A stretch of 64,000 nucleotides of DNA from NCBI RefSeq assembly GCF_036588685.1, contig NW_026963311.1:310001-374000 (forward strand). The letters run 5' to 3'. A program made the position numbers and the translations under genes. The notes under the pieces were generated by a model. It was not told where the DNA came from. It worked only from the letters and a program-made list of their open reading frames with translations, and did no database searches. Below, piece by piece: positions 15,001 through 30,000 of this stretch (the first letter of the stretch is position 1; each line of letters begins with the position of its first letter). This stretch comes from Mytilus trossulus. Taxonomy: Eukaryota; Mollusca; Bivalvia; Mytilida; Mytilidae.

Positions 15001-18000
15001 TACAGCGAACACGCTGATGACTACAGCTGTAATTAATGCAGCAGTCATAATTCCAACTGTGATGGCTAATGTGTTGATGTCTACTTTATAGTGTAAGTCA
15101 CCAATGTAAGCTTTGATATTACCAACGTCTACCTATTTATTTATAAACGTTAAAATACTTAAACTTATATCAGTTTTTAAAGGTTGATATCATATTGATT
15201 TTAGCATATATATAAACAGTTGTCTAAACAATTGTTTCTCAAAATGCGTCAGACAATTTAGGTTCAAATTGGTAATGGAATTAGGAAAACAAAAGTTAAA
15301 AAAAAACATAATCGACGAAAAAATATAAATCAAAAGAAAGCATACCCCCATCAAAAACCAAAATAAAACAAGTCAAAACAACATATGAGACTTAAGATTA
15401 AATGAGACGAACCCAAATCAAAGTGATTAATAAATAAAATTGACATTTAAGGCCAGGCAATTCCTGTTGTATTGTTTTTGTTACTTTTATTCTGTGGTTA
15501 GTCAGCACTTAGGTGTTGACATGAATATCAATGAATATTCTTTTATAAATCTACTGTTTGCAAAAGTATGAATTATTCTAAAAAACTATGAATGATCTTA
15601 TCCCAGGCGAAGACAACCTTAGTCGTATTTGGCATAAAGTTTTGGATTTAAGGGTCAATTGTGCTCTTTAGCTTTTTGACTATTTAAATTTAAGCGTCAC
15701 TGATAAGTCTTGTGTAGATCAAACGCGCGTCTGGCGTATTAAATTATAAGCCGGGTACCTTTGATACCTATAAGTATGTCGAAATGTATTATTGTAATGT
15801 TTATTTGTGTATTTCTCAATCCTGAATGTTCTTGCATTTATTTGTTCTGTAGCCCTGTCATGTATTTTGGTCCTTTTAGTGTAATATTTAACATTGCCAT
15901 ACAACAAGCGCGAGGTTTGGCTAGTCACAACACCATATCCAACTCACAATTTTTCTTAAAACTTCCTGTACCAAGTCAAGAAAAAGGCAGTTGTTATCTT
16001 ATAGTTCTTTTTTTTGTGTGTTAAATTGTCGTTTTGTTGTTGTTGCACGTTAGTGTTTCTGTTGTTTCGATATTTTTCCTCTTATAACTGATGTGTTTCA
16101 CTCGGATTTACTTTGTAGTCCGGATTTGTTTTCTTTCAATCGATTTGTGACTTTAGAATAGCAGTATACTATTGTTCCCTATATTTAATTTTGAATGCAA
16201 ATTGCTTCATTACCCATACAGAGTTTCTGAATGAAATACGCAATCTCATGCATTTATTTAAGCATAAATAAATTATAAATTACCCTTACAATGATATGAA
16301 CTGTATTTACATCTGTTTTATTAGTCCGAGGTACTGATTTAGGTGGGAAACATGTGATTAATTGCATATCAATATCAGTTAGGAGACAACTTCCATCCAA
16401 TCCAACATGTATGCGGTAATCTTCAAGTCGGGCTCCACTTAAAATATTTCTACCCTTTAATGAAATTCCAAGAAGAAATATTATGCTTTATAAATTGTAT
16501 GCTTTTTATACTTTAAACGGTTTTCTTTTAACAATTTCGATTTTTGCCATTATGAACTAGTCTATTCTAAAATCTGTTGTCCCTGGTTGTATTTTGAACA
16601 TTAACCGTTTATCATGTTGACCAAAATGGCTACATGTATACATACCTTTTAACGGAGATTGCAATCAGCTATTTTTAGTTGTTTACTAAAAAATGTTTTA
16701 TTATTTGGCAGCAACCGTCTTAACTGTTAAATTGTTGAAATCACAAAGATGATGATGGCAAAACGATGCACATATATCTAATATTAAAAAACACTATCGG
16801 ACGGAAGTGAAATATTCTCCGGTAAACATGAAATCATTTAAAATATTGTAATATTGTAATGTAACATCAATTTACTTTTATTAGATATTCTCCCTGGATA
16901 CCTAATAACTAATATATCAGGAATACTTAGTGCAATGATGTACACTAAGTAAATTGTTAACAGCAATAGAGTGCAATAAAGTATATTATCCACGTTAAAA
17001 AAAAAAAATGTTGAAGTTTCTTTATTTCTTTTTGATTTTAACATTCCATGATAATTATGAGGAACATAGTGTAGACCAGCTTACCCGACGAAAACACATG
17101 AGTTTCCTTCGGAGTTTTTGGAGTTATTCTTGTTGCTGAACGTATGGTATTCTGAGTCTTGTTTTGAGAACTATATTACAAGGTTGTTTCAATGAATATG
17201 GTTAATTAACTCTTTTACTCTTTATATCTTTATAAAAATCTACCATTTGATAGAAAACCACAATAAGAGTAAGTGAAAGCACATTTTGATATTACATTAC
17301 AGTCATTTGGTACTGACTTGATTTGTGAAAAAACTTTCATAAATTAATAAATAATTAGGAAAAAAATTTAGACAAAGTTGTATTCCTACACGCGTTGATG
17401 TCTTATAAATTCCTGGCTTTTAAAAGTTTGAGTTTGAGCGTACATGTATCTGATAAATCAACAAAACCGCTTCGGACGCACGGCTTTAAAAGTGTTATTT
17501 TCATTTCCTAGTACTAGGTCGAAACCATTACTGGTGGACTATTTCCATTAAAAACTTTCGAAATTACAAAGAAAATAAAATTCCAACTTCTATAGAAGAC
17601 TTTAAATTATATTGATTTTGCTATATTTATCTAATGTTTCCATTTTAATCTGATAGCTCGCCATGCGTTAACTAGGTCTTAAATCATACCTGGATTTCAA
17701 ATGTTCAGACGTGGGGGTTTCTGAAGTGGATAAATCCAGAAAAGCGCTTTCTACGCATGGAATGTATAGTGATTTTTTTAGCGACTAAATGACAACATGT
17801 TAGCATTCTGTCACTAGAAAAAAGAAACCCACACTTTTTTTTCAATTATTAATACCTTGATTTGAATAGAAGACTCCTTATCATACTCGTATACAACTGG
17901 AAACCTTTCAAAAGTGGGATCCTCGACATATTCTACATTTACCGGAAGAGTCACGTCATCAAAATAAACATGAACAGTTTGATTGCTTGGCTGATTCCTT

Positions 18001-21000
18001 CTGTTTTGAGGTGTTTTACAGACAACTGATGTATCTTCGAGTACATCGCAATGTTTATCCTAATGCAAAAAGAAATGATTTTCTTAAATTAGATTTGTAG
18101 GATGTTTTCCTATTTCAGAACCTATCGTCCTTCTAGAATCCGATTATAAGATTAAATATGTAATATTTATATCACCATGGCGACTTAATTATCAGAGGTT
18201 GATTTCATAGCTTAGCAAAATTTATAAAAATAAAGAGAAAACTTTTTCTTGGCGTTAAAATGGTTTATATGATGTCCATAAAATCTACTTAAACAAGCAC
18301 TGTATGCATAACATGATTCATATCTTAGTTATTTTGAATACAACTGTCACGGATTGGACTAAGCTTGAATGTGTCGTCTTTTTAAAAGCAACTCTTAAGA
18401 AAAAAAAATAAGTCATATTCATTTTTAAATTTGTTTTTCTGACGTGTATTTAAATGATTTATAAGTGTTTACTGCATAATCTACAAATTTTGTACATACC
18501 ACTCTTTCAACAGTTATTTTTTCTACATTATAGAAGCCTTCTCCACGAATTGTAAATGTTGCACCTCCACTATAGAATAGCATAAAGGTATTATAAGTTA
18601 TTTATTGTTTTGACGTCCTTACACATTGAAAAAAAAACATTTAACATATTTTTTTTATAAGTCAAATGATTGGATTTTTTTTTATTTCAACATAGAAAGT
18701 CTGATCTGGAACATGCTCAATACATTTTTTCCTTCTCCTATATCAGAACGAGTAAAAAACACGCGATAAAGACTACGAATAATCCATAAGTAAAAAAATA
18801 GCACAAATTGAATGTAAATCATTAGTTATAACCTTTTTCCGTTACCGTAAATCGTAAAGTGAATTATTAATATTTGTATATACTCATACCTCAGTTGGGC
18901 TTTCGGTGATCTATTAAATATATTAAATTTTGGATCCGGTAAATATTTAAACGTTCCTTTGAACTCTAACATTGTCAAGCCATCAATTATAACCTGTAAT
19001 CGAGTCATCTTTCGAGTTTCTAATGAATTTCCAGTTTTGCACTTGATGTAATTTGAACTGAAAGTATCTGGAAATGTACTGTAAAACAGAAAATTTGTTT
19101 AAAGTTCTATCTGTTCGTTATACAGGCGAGATATATAAATTATCGAGATCAAAAAAATATTTATGTAACTGATGAAATCAATAATAAAAGAAAACAATAA
19201 AAGTTTAAATGGAAAGTTTGCTGATCCGAAGGTGATAATAATAGATTAAAAAAAAGATTCATCTTCTCAATTTTGTATCAACAGTTCAATAAAAAGTTAA
19301 ATCACAAAAATACTGAACTTCGAAGAAAATTGAAAACGGAAAGTCCTTAATCAAATGACAAAAATCAAAAACAAAAATACATCAAATGAATGGACAACAA
19401 ATGTGATATTCTTGACTTGGTACAGACATTTTCTTATGTAGAAAATGGTGGATTGAACCTTGGTTTTATAGTGCTAAACCTTGCACTTGTATGACAGTCG
19501 CATCAAATTCCATTATATTGACAACGATGCGTGAATAACGCATTTATATAACAAAATCGATCACTGAAAATATATAGTCACACTACTTATTAGATTAAAA
19601 TCACTTCTATTGGCTACGAATGCCACACTGTGAATATAACTTACTTGCATGCAATACAATTATACATGTCACAAAACGAAATATTGTATCTATTACGTCC
19701 TTCGAAACCAATATTGGGACCTTTAATTGTTACAGTTGTGTTCCCGGATAAAAAACTTTTCGTCGGTGAGAAATCTAATATCGTAGGGTTCTGAAAAAAC
19801 AAATTTTACAACAAAATACACCATTTGTGAGAAATATTAAATCTGATCGATTCTATGAACTATTGTAGCATTTCATACTTTTGTTATCAAATCTATATAA
19901 CGATTATAATGATGAAAGAACATAAGTTTAATAATGATAGTTATCCATTTTGTTATAATGTTTTCAAATATGGTTGAATAAAAGCATTAATCGGTATCGT
20001 CATGTTTTGCAAATTTGCTGTATCTTACGTACATGTATAACATCTCACATTCTTTAAACTGTTTTTATTAAACCATTAGAAATGATGACTTGTTACATAA
20101 GATGAGAAAATAACATTTAATGAAGGTAACAGTAAACTATGCATATACATATATACGTTAAAATACCTTATAGCTGAAATAAGAGTTATCTGAATCGTTG
20201 AATGTTTTTGCATTTACTGAAACAAATATTCCATTTGTCTGGTTAGTGTTGATTTTTCCAGTTACACAAGTCAAACTGCTCAAAAAGATGTAACAAAAGA
20301 ATAAACATAACAATGCCATTAATTTCATTATTGATAAAATAAGCATGCATTAATGACATTCTTTTATCTTTTTTATCAAGATAATGAACTAGCAAGTATA
20401 AACCAATGAATCACAAATGTACACATATGCATATGATATACTGCTGTGGTACTTGTTATGATGTGTTGATGCTGTTTTCAACAAAATCCTCTTGACGTTT
20501 TATTTCAATTTTACGCCGTCTAACGCTCTGAGGAACAGTTCTTAAAAATGTATACATGCTGATCCTGTCTTGTGGTTGATATACAAATAAACAACAACAT
20601 TGGAACTAACTGTTTAAATAAGTACGAAAGGGGTTGACTGATCAAACAGTTCTCAAAGATAATGGAAGCTAGTCCAAAGTCCAGTTTAGACATAGGCATA
20701 TCAATTTTTTCAAAGACATATATATATAAACATACATTAATAGGATTTAGTGTTTCGAATTAATAACCAGTCTGATAAAGCATTTACCGTTTTAATACCA
20801 CAATATGCGTACTAACAGTGTAAGACCAAATACATTAATTTTACTACATCATTAGTTAGGTATAAAATACACATTCAAAATAAAGTCAGCAAGAGTGCCG
20901 ACAAAGACAATATTCAAAGCTTAATTGAAACCGGTAAGAATTAGTTTATTTAAAGGACAAATAAGTTTTTATGGATCGTATCAATATTTCAGAATTTTAT

Positions 21001-24000
21001 AAACAACATCACGGTGAAATTTATGCAAATGATGTGCATATCAACTATAACAAGGTATATTTCAGCATATTTTAACCTTACTTGAAATATGGTTTTCCGA
21101 CTGTTACGTTACGACATCTTACTCCACTGATATCGATAGAAATACTATCATTTACACTTCCTATGTATTTTCCCCTTATTGTCAAAATGGTACCACCACC
21201 AAGAGGTCCACTCAACGGATTTACCTGTATGTAGAAGATGCTACATATAGACACAAAAGATTCGAAAACGTTTATTAATTACAGTTTTTTTTATACAACG
21301 GGATATCAAAATAGATAGTACGGTCTAATTTGATAATTTGTTGATCAAACAGGGATTACTGTATGACATCCATAATTTTTTTTTTATCATGTTCTGTATT
21401 CAACGCAGGTTCTTAAAAAAATGAAATTATTTATGTTGTTATAGTGTTATCTTTTTTATTTTTGTGTTAAAACGGCTGTTTTTTTTATTGAAAGTACCTG
21501 AAATTTCGAGTAAACGGTGAAATGAACTTATGATCACTGCTCGAATAGCTCTGTTGTTAATTGGGTTAATAGCATTCGCATTCTCCACAATACACCAGAT
21601 TCCTCAAAATAATTTAGAATCCCTTTTGAACTTTTAATATAAGGTTTGAAAACCTAGAAACAAAATACAGCATTTTTTGGGCAAATAACAGTATTCACTT
21701 ATTTATTTATGTCTACATGTATGAAATAATTCAACAAATTCGTTTAGACAAATGTATAAGCTATTATAACTAGGCCCTTTGTAGGAACATATTATAAGAA
21801 TATTCATCTGTTTTGACGTTAAACTTTCTTGAAATAAATAATAAGTGAGATTGGACTTTTGCATTCAATAAGTTTCCTGAAGTAGTAGAGAGTAAATATT
21901 TTGATAAGTTATAATGGCTTGTGATACGTATTATATTATAAAAAAAACGGGGAAAGATAACTGATTCTTCTGGGAGGGATTTAAAAGTTTAGTCAAAACA
22001 ATAAATTTTAGATGTTCACTGATATCGAGAGAGGCAAGTTTAAATCCATTATACTATCAATTCGGTTATCCGGAACTGTCTGCTAATATGTTTAATGATA
22101 AATCAATATCTGACTTGTAAATATACGATAAAAAACAATATACTTGATAAATTTCTGGTGTACAATTTGTCATCTTTGAGTCGGTAAAACATTGTTCATC
22201 TAAAATACAAAAAAATGCTTATTATTTTCATTAATTTGAATAATGTGTCTTCCAAAACCACTAGAAAAAGTTGGAAATAGTATAATAAATGATTCATGCT
22301 TTTAAAAAAGCTTCAGATATTTTAAATCAAAAATACTATCTGAGAACAATGCACGAAATTTGAACACAATATGCAGTAACGAAGATTTTGCAGAACATTT
22401 TCTCTACTTCCAGTAATTTTTGGAAAGAAAGCCAGAGTATCATAATAACTATTGATCACCCTCGGCATGAAAACTGGCAGTGCTTTAAAATTCTAATTCG
22501 AGTCATACACAACTCGTCCTTGAGACAAGTTAAAATATCTGCAAGACCATAGTAATATAGACAAGATGTGTAAATACGGAACTCTTGTTATTTTTATTAT
22601 TGATGACATTTAATTAACTATAAAACAATAAGCAAAGCAGTAACATAGTACATAAAGATAAGTAAATTATACTTAGTTGTATACGATAGAGTACTTAATT
22701 GACAACATTGGGCTTACAAGTATGTTATTTTTGTTTTTAACGCCTCCAACTATATCTGGTGGATTTTCTTTCATTGCTAATGCAAAATATTTCTTGTCAG
22801 CTATGAATGATAAACATTCTGGAATGCAGTCTTCAATTAAATTTTACCAATTTTGTTTTGCGCCAATTTCGAATTTTAACAGTTGATGCATCGCCATCAA
22901 TACTGAAGAACAAACTGATTGGAGATCCAAAATATATTACAAACGTTAAAAAGCTGATGAAACCTGTGTATATAAAATAAGAAAAAGTGGTATGAATGCC
23001 AATGAGACAACTATCCACCAAAATTGAAAAAAAATTATATTGAAAAAAGGGAACAGGGGCTTTATTGTACAATCCCATAACAGCTGGATAAGACACATAT
23101 TGCGGTATATAGTCCTAATATCAATAAGGCAAGAACTAGGGGACAAAGGAGAGATTATATTATAAAGCTAATTTGGGGTCTATAATTGTTTTTCTTGGAT
23201 GAAGAGTGTCACATTGGCACTCCTACCACATCTTCTTATATCTATATAACATTGTAAAACTAATGCCGGTTATTGAGTTATGGTATGGAAACAAGTAAAC
23301 AAGGTCCCAACATAGATACAAATCTGTTCATTATACCTAATATTTTCATTATTTTACATTGTATATAATAACGAAGAGGCAAGCAAGCATTACACACCAA
23401 ATTACATCCAAAATTGTATGTTTGAAAGGAGATGATTTTTTTTATACCTAGTTCACATGTTTCACCAAACCTTCCATTGATGCATCCATAAGTACATTGT
23501 CCAGTCTCAAGATCACATGGTCCACTACAGTTCAATGGACATCTACTTTGACAAAGATTGCCATAATATGAAGGCGGACATTCTAAAAAAACAAAGGCAA
23601 TACACGTGAAGATTTTATTTCGCAATTCCTTCAATGATTGTCTAATTTCATTTTTGATTCTGTAACTAAACTAAGATTGTTGTTTTTTTTATTAACGTCT
23701 GAAACTTGTTTCGAATAATATGTTCTAGGTAAACGTTTAAATGAGTAAAAATACAACATATATATGTACGAAGATTTGTCATTAAATTTCGAAAAAAAAC
23801 ACCGTTTTAATAGTTATTACAATATCAACCATTGAAAACTACTATACAGTACCTTTTAAATTCTTGATTAATTATAATGTATGTATGCCTTTGAAGTGTG
23901 AAAACTAAATTACAAATTACCTGCCTTTAACATTTTAATGAATACATGACGATGGCATTAATCCCTTTCGTAGTTTCAGGCGCGTTCTAAAGATCAACCC

Positions 24001-27000
24001 ATAACGGTTTTCTTTAAGTGAATAGAATTTCTGCGATTTGTTAATTCCTTTACTTTAAAAAGGTTTACCCTATAGTTTAATATAAGAAATGAGGAGAAAC
24101 AGTTCGAAAATCCCCAAAACAGTGATTATTTTATGCTTTCACTACCAATAAGGCAGATCATAAAGGTATAGTTCTATTACAATGCAGTTTTCTTCTATTT
24201 ACTTAAAATAATTGTAATTATACCATTTTTTTTCGGGCAACACCCATTGTTTCCCCCCTTTAACCAGAGTATCACTTTATATATAAAGAAATACTTAGTA
24301 GAATAAAGTTTTCACTATTCAGCCCCATTCATTCAACTGGACGTCAGGTGCTACCCTGATATATCCTGTCTTTTTTTGTAGTTTACTTATTTTGTCGGGT
24401 TCTTAATGTCGGATTGCGTTTGATGTCTTTAGAGGAATAGTTTTATATGTTTACTTGATTCAATTCATGTGTGCTGGTTGAGTTTGGACGCCAGTCTTTT
24501 CTTTTTCAATTGATAATACGGATAACAAAATGAAACTCAGAAAAAAAATTCCAAATACCAAACTCGTTCAAATGGTATTTTGACGTCGCAATCTTCAACA
24601 TCGCTTATCTAAATATACTACAATTGCTAATATCTTAATACAAAAAATCGTTGTTACAATTCCATTGATAAGTGTCATGCCAAAACAATGACGTGCATAT
24701 CCAGACTTTTCCATTAGCAATACAGCGAGGTCCACGTTTAAGGGTCGCAGATTCTTCCTTAGAGTTGTTAAAGTTTGAAACTGATAAACATTCAGTACGT
24801 AAGTAAAATTGAACAACTTTATATAGACGCTCACAAGAATACCTTTATTATTTAAGCAAACCCATTAAATTTAAAAGTACCATAATCAACAACTTAAGAA
24901 GCATATTCGTCCTAGTATAACTTAAACCTTTAAAAGTTTTAAATAAGCAACCCGGGGAATTTCATTAAAAATTTGTACGATTACAGAAAATAATTGAATT
25001 ATACTGGATTAACAAATCATCCGCTCGGTCTTAATGTTAATATCATGGTGATTGGTAATATATCAAGAACCGATTCTGATAACATGCTTTTGATATGGTT
25101 TCTAAATTGTTCGTTAAAACCGTTCTCATAGGCGTAGAATAAATCGCAATCAGGGAAAATTTCGTACCAATAATACATATATTTTGGACAAAATTAGTAT
25201 TTTAAAAACAACGGCAGACATGATCTGCTAGCTATGCTCTTTTCTTTACCTGTCCATAAATTACATCACATTTTAGCGGATTGCGACACAATTACATCAA
25301 ATCATAATTGAAAATTGTTTTTCTAAACGTTTCTCCAAAATTGATCGCCCTGAAGATCATTCACAATCTTCTTGTAAAAATCAAATATGTCTATACAGGT
25401 AACTGATTTTGTAAATATTGCCGGTATTTTTAATGGCCATTTTTACAGAAGGCTATTTTGATAATACGGAGCTCCCCTTATTTGTTATGTTTACAAAAAA
25501 TCTACCCGGGAATATGTGTCTAATTATAGCGAAGTGTGTAAAGATGTTAATATGATTGAAAATACATTTACGTTAAGAGGCTGCAGTAATTCTAAATATA
25601 TTTATCGCCCAAGTTACCGTGTTATAACAAGAGATTTTAACATCGTCCATAACCGAGAGTTGAAATAATTCCTCAGTAAAGGATTTTAATATAGTCCCCG
25701 TCAACCATAAATTGGAATGAGTGTCGTAACATTATCTACGACTCACTCCATACCTACAGCACGAAATAAAAACAAACAGAAAAAACTAACCACAAAATCC
25801 ATCGATTTTTTTTTAATTCAGTAGAGAACATAGTTGATATTCGAGTTAAACATTTCAAAAACCACTTTACTACTATCTACAGCCACAATAACATTAAGGT
25901 TCTGCAAATGAAAATAAAGAATTCACCAGCATGCAAAATTACTTTATTTTCGGCAAATGATATCTATAACGAGCATGGACTTTTAGATACCTCTTTCAAG
26001 CAGAACCGGATAACATGAATGTTATAACTATCTACTTGCTTCCGACAAAGTAGAATATCTGCAAGACCATAGTAATATAGACAAGATGTGTAAATACGGA
26101 ACTCTTGTTATTTTTATTATTGATGACATTTAATTAACTATAAAACAATAAGCAAAGCAGTAACATAGTACATAACGATAAGTAAATTATACTTAGTTGT
26201 ATACGATAGAGTACTTAATTTACAACATTGGGCTTACAAGTATATTCTTTTGTTTAACGCCTCCAACTATATATGGTGGATTTTCTTTCATTGCTAATGC
26301 AAAATATTTCTTGTCAGCAATGAATTATAAACATTCTGAAATGCAGTCTTCAATTTAATTTTACCAATTTTGTTTTGCGACAAATTCACATTTTAACAGT
26401 TGATGCATCGCCATCAATACTCAAGGACAAACTGATTGGAGATCCAAAATATATTACAAACGTTAAAAAGCGGATGAAACCTGTGTATATAAAATTAGAA
26501 AAGGTGGTATGAATGCCAATGAGACAAATATCCACCAAAATTGAAAAGAAATGTATATTGGAAAAAAGAGAAAAGGGGCTTTATTGTACAATCCCATAAC
26601 AGCTGGATAAGACACAAAATGCGTTGTATAGCCCTAATATTAATAATGCAAGAACTAGGGGTCAAAGGAGAGATTATATTATAAAGCTAATTTGGGTCTA
26701 TAATTGTTTTTCTTTTACAAATTGTGACTTGGATGAAGAGTGTCACATTGGCACTCCTACCACATATTCCTACATATATATAACATTGTAAAACTAATGC
26801 CGGTTATTGAGTAATGATATGGAAACAAGTAAACAAGGTCCCAACATAGATACAAATCTGTTCATTATACCTAATATTTTCATTATTTTACATTGTATTT
26901 AATAACGAAGAGGCAAGCAAAACAAAACAAAATTACATCCAAAATTGTATGTTTGAAAGGAGATGATTTTTTTCATACCTAGTTCACATGTTTCACCAAA

Positions 27001-30000
27001 CCTTCCATTGATGCATCCATAAGTACATTGTCCAGTCTCAAGATCACATGGTCCACTACAGTTCACCGGACATCTATTTTGACAAAGATTGCCATAATAT
27101 GAAGGCGGACATTCTAAAAAACAAAGGCAATACACGTGAAGAATTTATTTCGCAATTGCTTCAATGATTGTCTTATTTCATTTTTGATTCTGTAACTAAA
27201 CTAAGATTGTTTTTTTTTATTTAACTTCTAAAACTTGTTTCGAATAATATGTTCTAGGTAAACGTTCAAATAAGTAAACATACAACATATATATGTACGA
27301 AGATTTGTCATTAAATTCCGAAAAAAAAACACCGTTTGAATAGTTATTACAATATCAACCATTGAAAACTACTATACAGTACCTTTTTAATTCTTGATTA
27401 ATTATAATGTGTGTATGCCTTTGAAGTGTGAAAACTAAATTACCTGCCTTTAACAGTTTACTGAATACATGACGATGGCATTAATCCCTTTCGTAAGTTT
27501 CAGGCGCGTTCTAAAGATCAAAACATAACGGTTCCCTTTCAGTGAATAAAATTATTGCGATTTGTTTATTTACTATAAAAAAGTTTACCCTATAGTTTAA
27601 TGTAAGAAATGAGGAGAAACAGTTCGAAAATCCCCAAAACAGTGATTATTTTATGCTTTCACTACCAATAAGGCAGATCAGAAAGGTATAGTTCTATTAC
27701 AAGGCAGTTTTCTTCTATTAACTTAAAATAATTGTAATTATACCATTTTTTTTTCGGGCAACACCCATTGTTTCCCCCCTTTTACAAGTGTATCACTTTT
27801 ATATAAAGAAATACTTAGTTTTCATTATTCAGCCCCATTCATTCACCCGGGCGTCAGGTGCTACTCTGATATATCCTGTCCTTTTTTGTAGTTTACGTAT
27901 TTTGTCGGGTTCTTAATGTCGGATTGCGTTTAATGTCTTTAGAGGAACAGTTTTATATATTTACTTGATTCAATTCATGTGTGCTGGTTGAGTTTAGACG
28001 CCAGTTTTTTTCTTTTTCAATTGATAATACGAATAACAAAATGAAACGCAGGAAAAAAATTCCAAATACCAAACTCGTTCAAATGGTATTTTGACGTCGC
28101 AATCTTCAACATTGCTTATCTAAATATACTACAATTGCTAATATCTTAATACAAAAAATCGTTGTTACAATTCCATTGATAAGTGTCATGCCAAAACAAT
28201 GACGTGCATATCCAGGCTTTTCCATTAGCAATACAGCGAGGTCCACGTTTAAGGGTCGTATATTCTCCCTTAAAGTTGTTAAATTTTGAAACTGATAAAC
28301 ATTCAGCAGTCAGGGGCGTTACTTAAACAAGTTATTTTTTTTAATTACTTATGTAAATAATTTTTTATTTTAAATACAATAAAATTACTTAATAGAGTTA
28401 TTTTAATTTTCAATAGAAACATAGACTAAATGTAGTTTTCATGATTTTAAACTAAATTTTATATCATAAAATAAAGAATTTATCAAATTTGAGAGAAGTA
28501 TAGAGATGAAGGGTTACTTTGAAAATAATAACAAAAATATTACTTGAATAAGTTATTTTAAACATTTTTGAAAAAAATAGCAATTACACTTATCTAAGGC
28601 ACATATGTAATTGATTTAGGTTACAAATTATAAATAACTTCAGGTCTTAATTAATTCACAAGTATCTATCTATTTATATCAGTCTACCTTCAAGATTTTA
28701 GAGGAAAATGATAATTTAATAGTCCCATGAGACCAATCTTTGACCCAGAAGCGTCGGTATGAAAGATAAGTGCGTCGGAAAGTTAATTAGTGTTTCTGAA
28801 GAATTAGTTTTTATATATCAAGGGAAAAATAACCAGATAACTATGAAAATTATTTAAAGCTAGTAAAATCTGTATTCTGTAAGTAAAACTAAACAAACTT
28901 TATATAGACGCTCACAAGAATACCTTTATTATTTAAGCAAACCCAATAAAGGAGTAGGTTCAGTAAGACCCATTTTTGGCCCCAAAATATAGCAGTTTTA
29001 GAAAATTGTGAATATGTAATCGTTAAGATATTTATTGAAAAGTCGAATGCTTCTGCTACATATAAATATGGGCTGTTTTTGACAATACAATGCACATATA
29101 TCGAGTACTAGCATCATTAAGTCGTGCTCAGTTACTGAAATCTTCACAATTTGATCATTTTAGTTAAATTTTAGACGGTTTCCGTCTGAAATGAAAGTGG
29201 CCGAATTCGTGTTCATCCATAATATTGAAATGTAAGTTGTATTTTATGATAATACATAATATATATAAAGGTTGAGGATGAACACGGATGCGGCCACATT
29301 CATTTTTGACAAAAAACATCTGAAAAGTGACTATTTTTGGCATATTTGATAGATTTTTCATATTTAAGCTTGAATCGGAGCGTTTTTGATGACGTAATCA
29401 GTTAAAATCTTTCCCATAAACTAGTTGAATCAATTGAAATAGACACTTAAGTGTTTAAAAAGCGTCTACAATTTTTCGTTAGATGAACTTGAAAATTGAG
29501 GCCGAAATCAGGCCTTACCGGACCTACTCCTTTAAAAGTACCAATAATTTAAAAGTACATATAACGTACCAATCAAACGTAAGAAGCATATTTGTCCTAG
29601 TATAACTTAAACCTTTAGAAGTTTTATATAAGCAACCCGGGGAATGTCATTAGAAATTTGTACGATTACAGAAAATAATTGAATTATACTGGATTAACAA
29701 ATCATCCGCTCGGTCTCAATGTCAATATCATGGGGATATGTTAAATATCAAGAACCGATTCTGTTAACATGCTTTTGATATGGTTTCTAAATTGTTCGTT
29801 AAAACCGTTCTCGTGGGCGTAGAATAGATCGCAATCAGGGAAAATTTCGTACCAATAATACATACATTTTGGACAAAATTAGTATTTTAAAAGCAACGGC
29901 AGACATGATCTACTAGCTATGCTCTTCTCTTTACCTTCTTTACCTGTCCATAAATTACATCACATTTTAGCGGATTGAGACACAATTACATTAAATTATA

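Larger units (their letters stand above)
22520..26042. repeat. Tandem segmental duplication inside gene A, left unit (3.5 kb)
   Basis: Left unit of a direct duplication; the right unit is 26043-30648. Both start near ATATCTGCAAGACCATAGTA and end near TAACTATCTACTTGCTTCC. Each contains one EGF exon (exon 6 here), a foldback element and the same intronic sequence at high identity (about 95% by eye). Confidence 0.92.
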
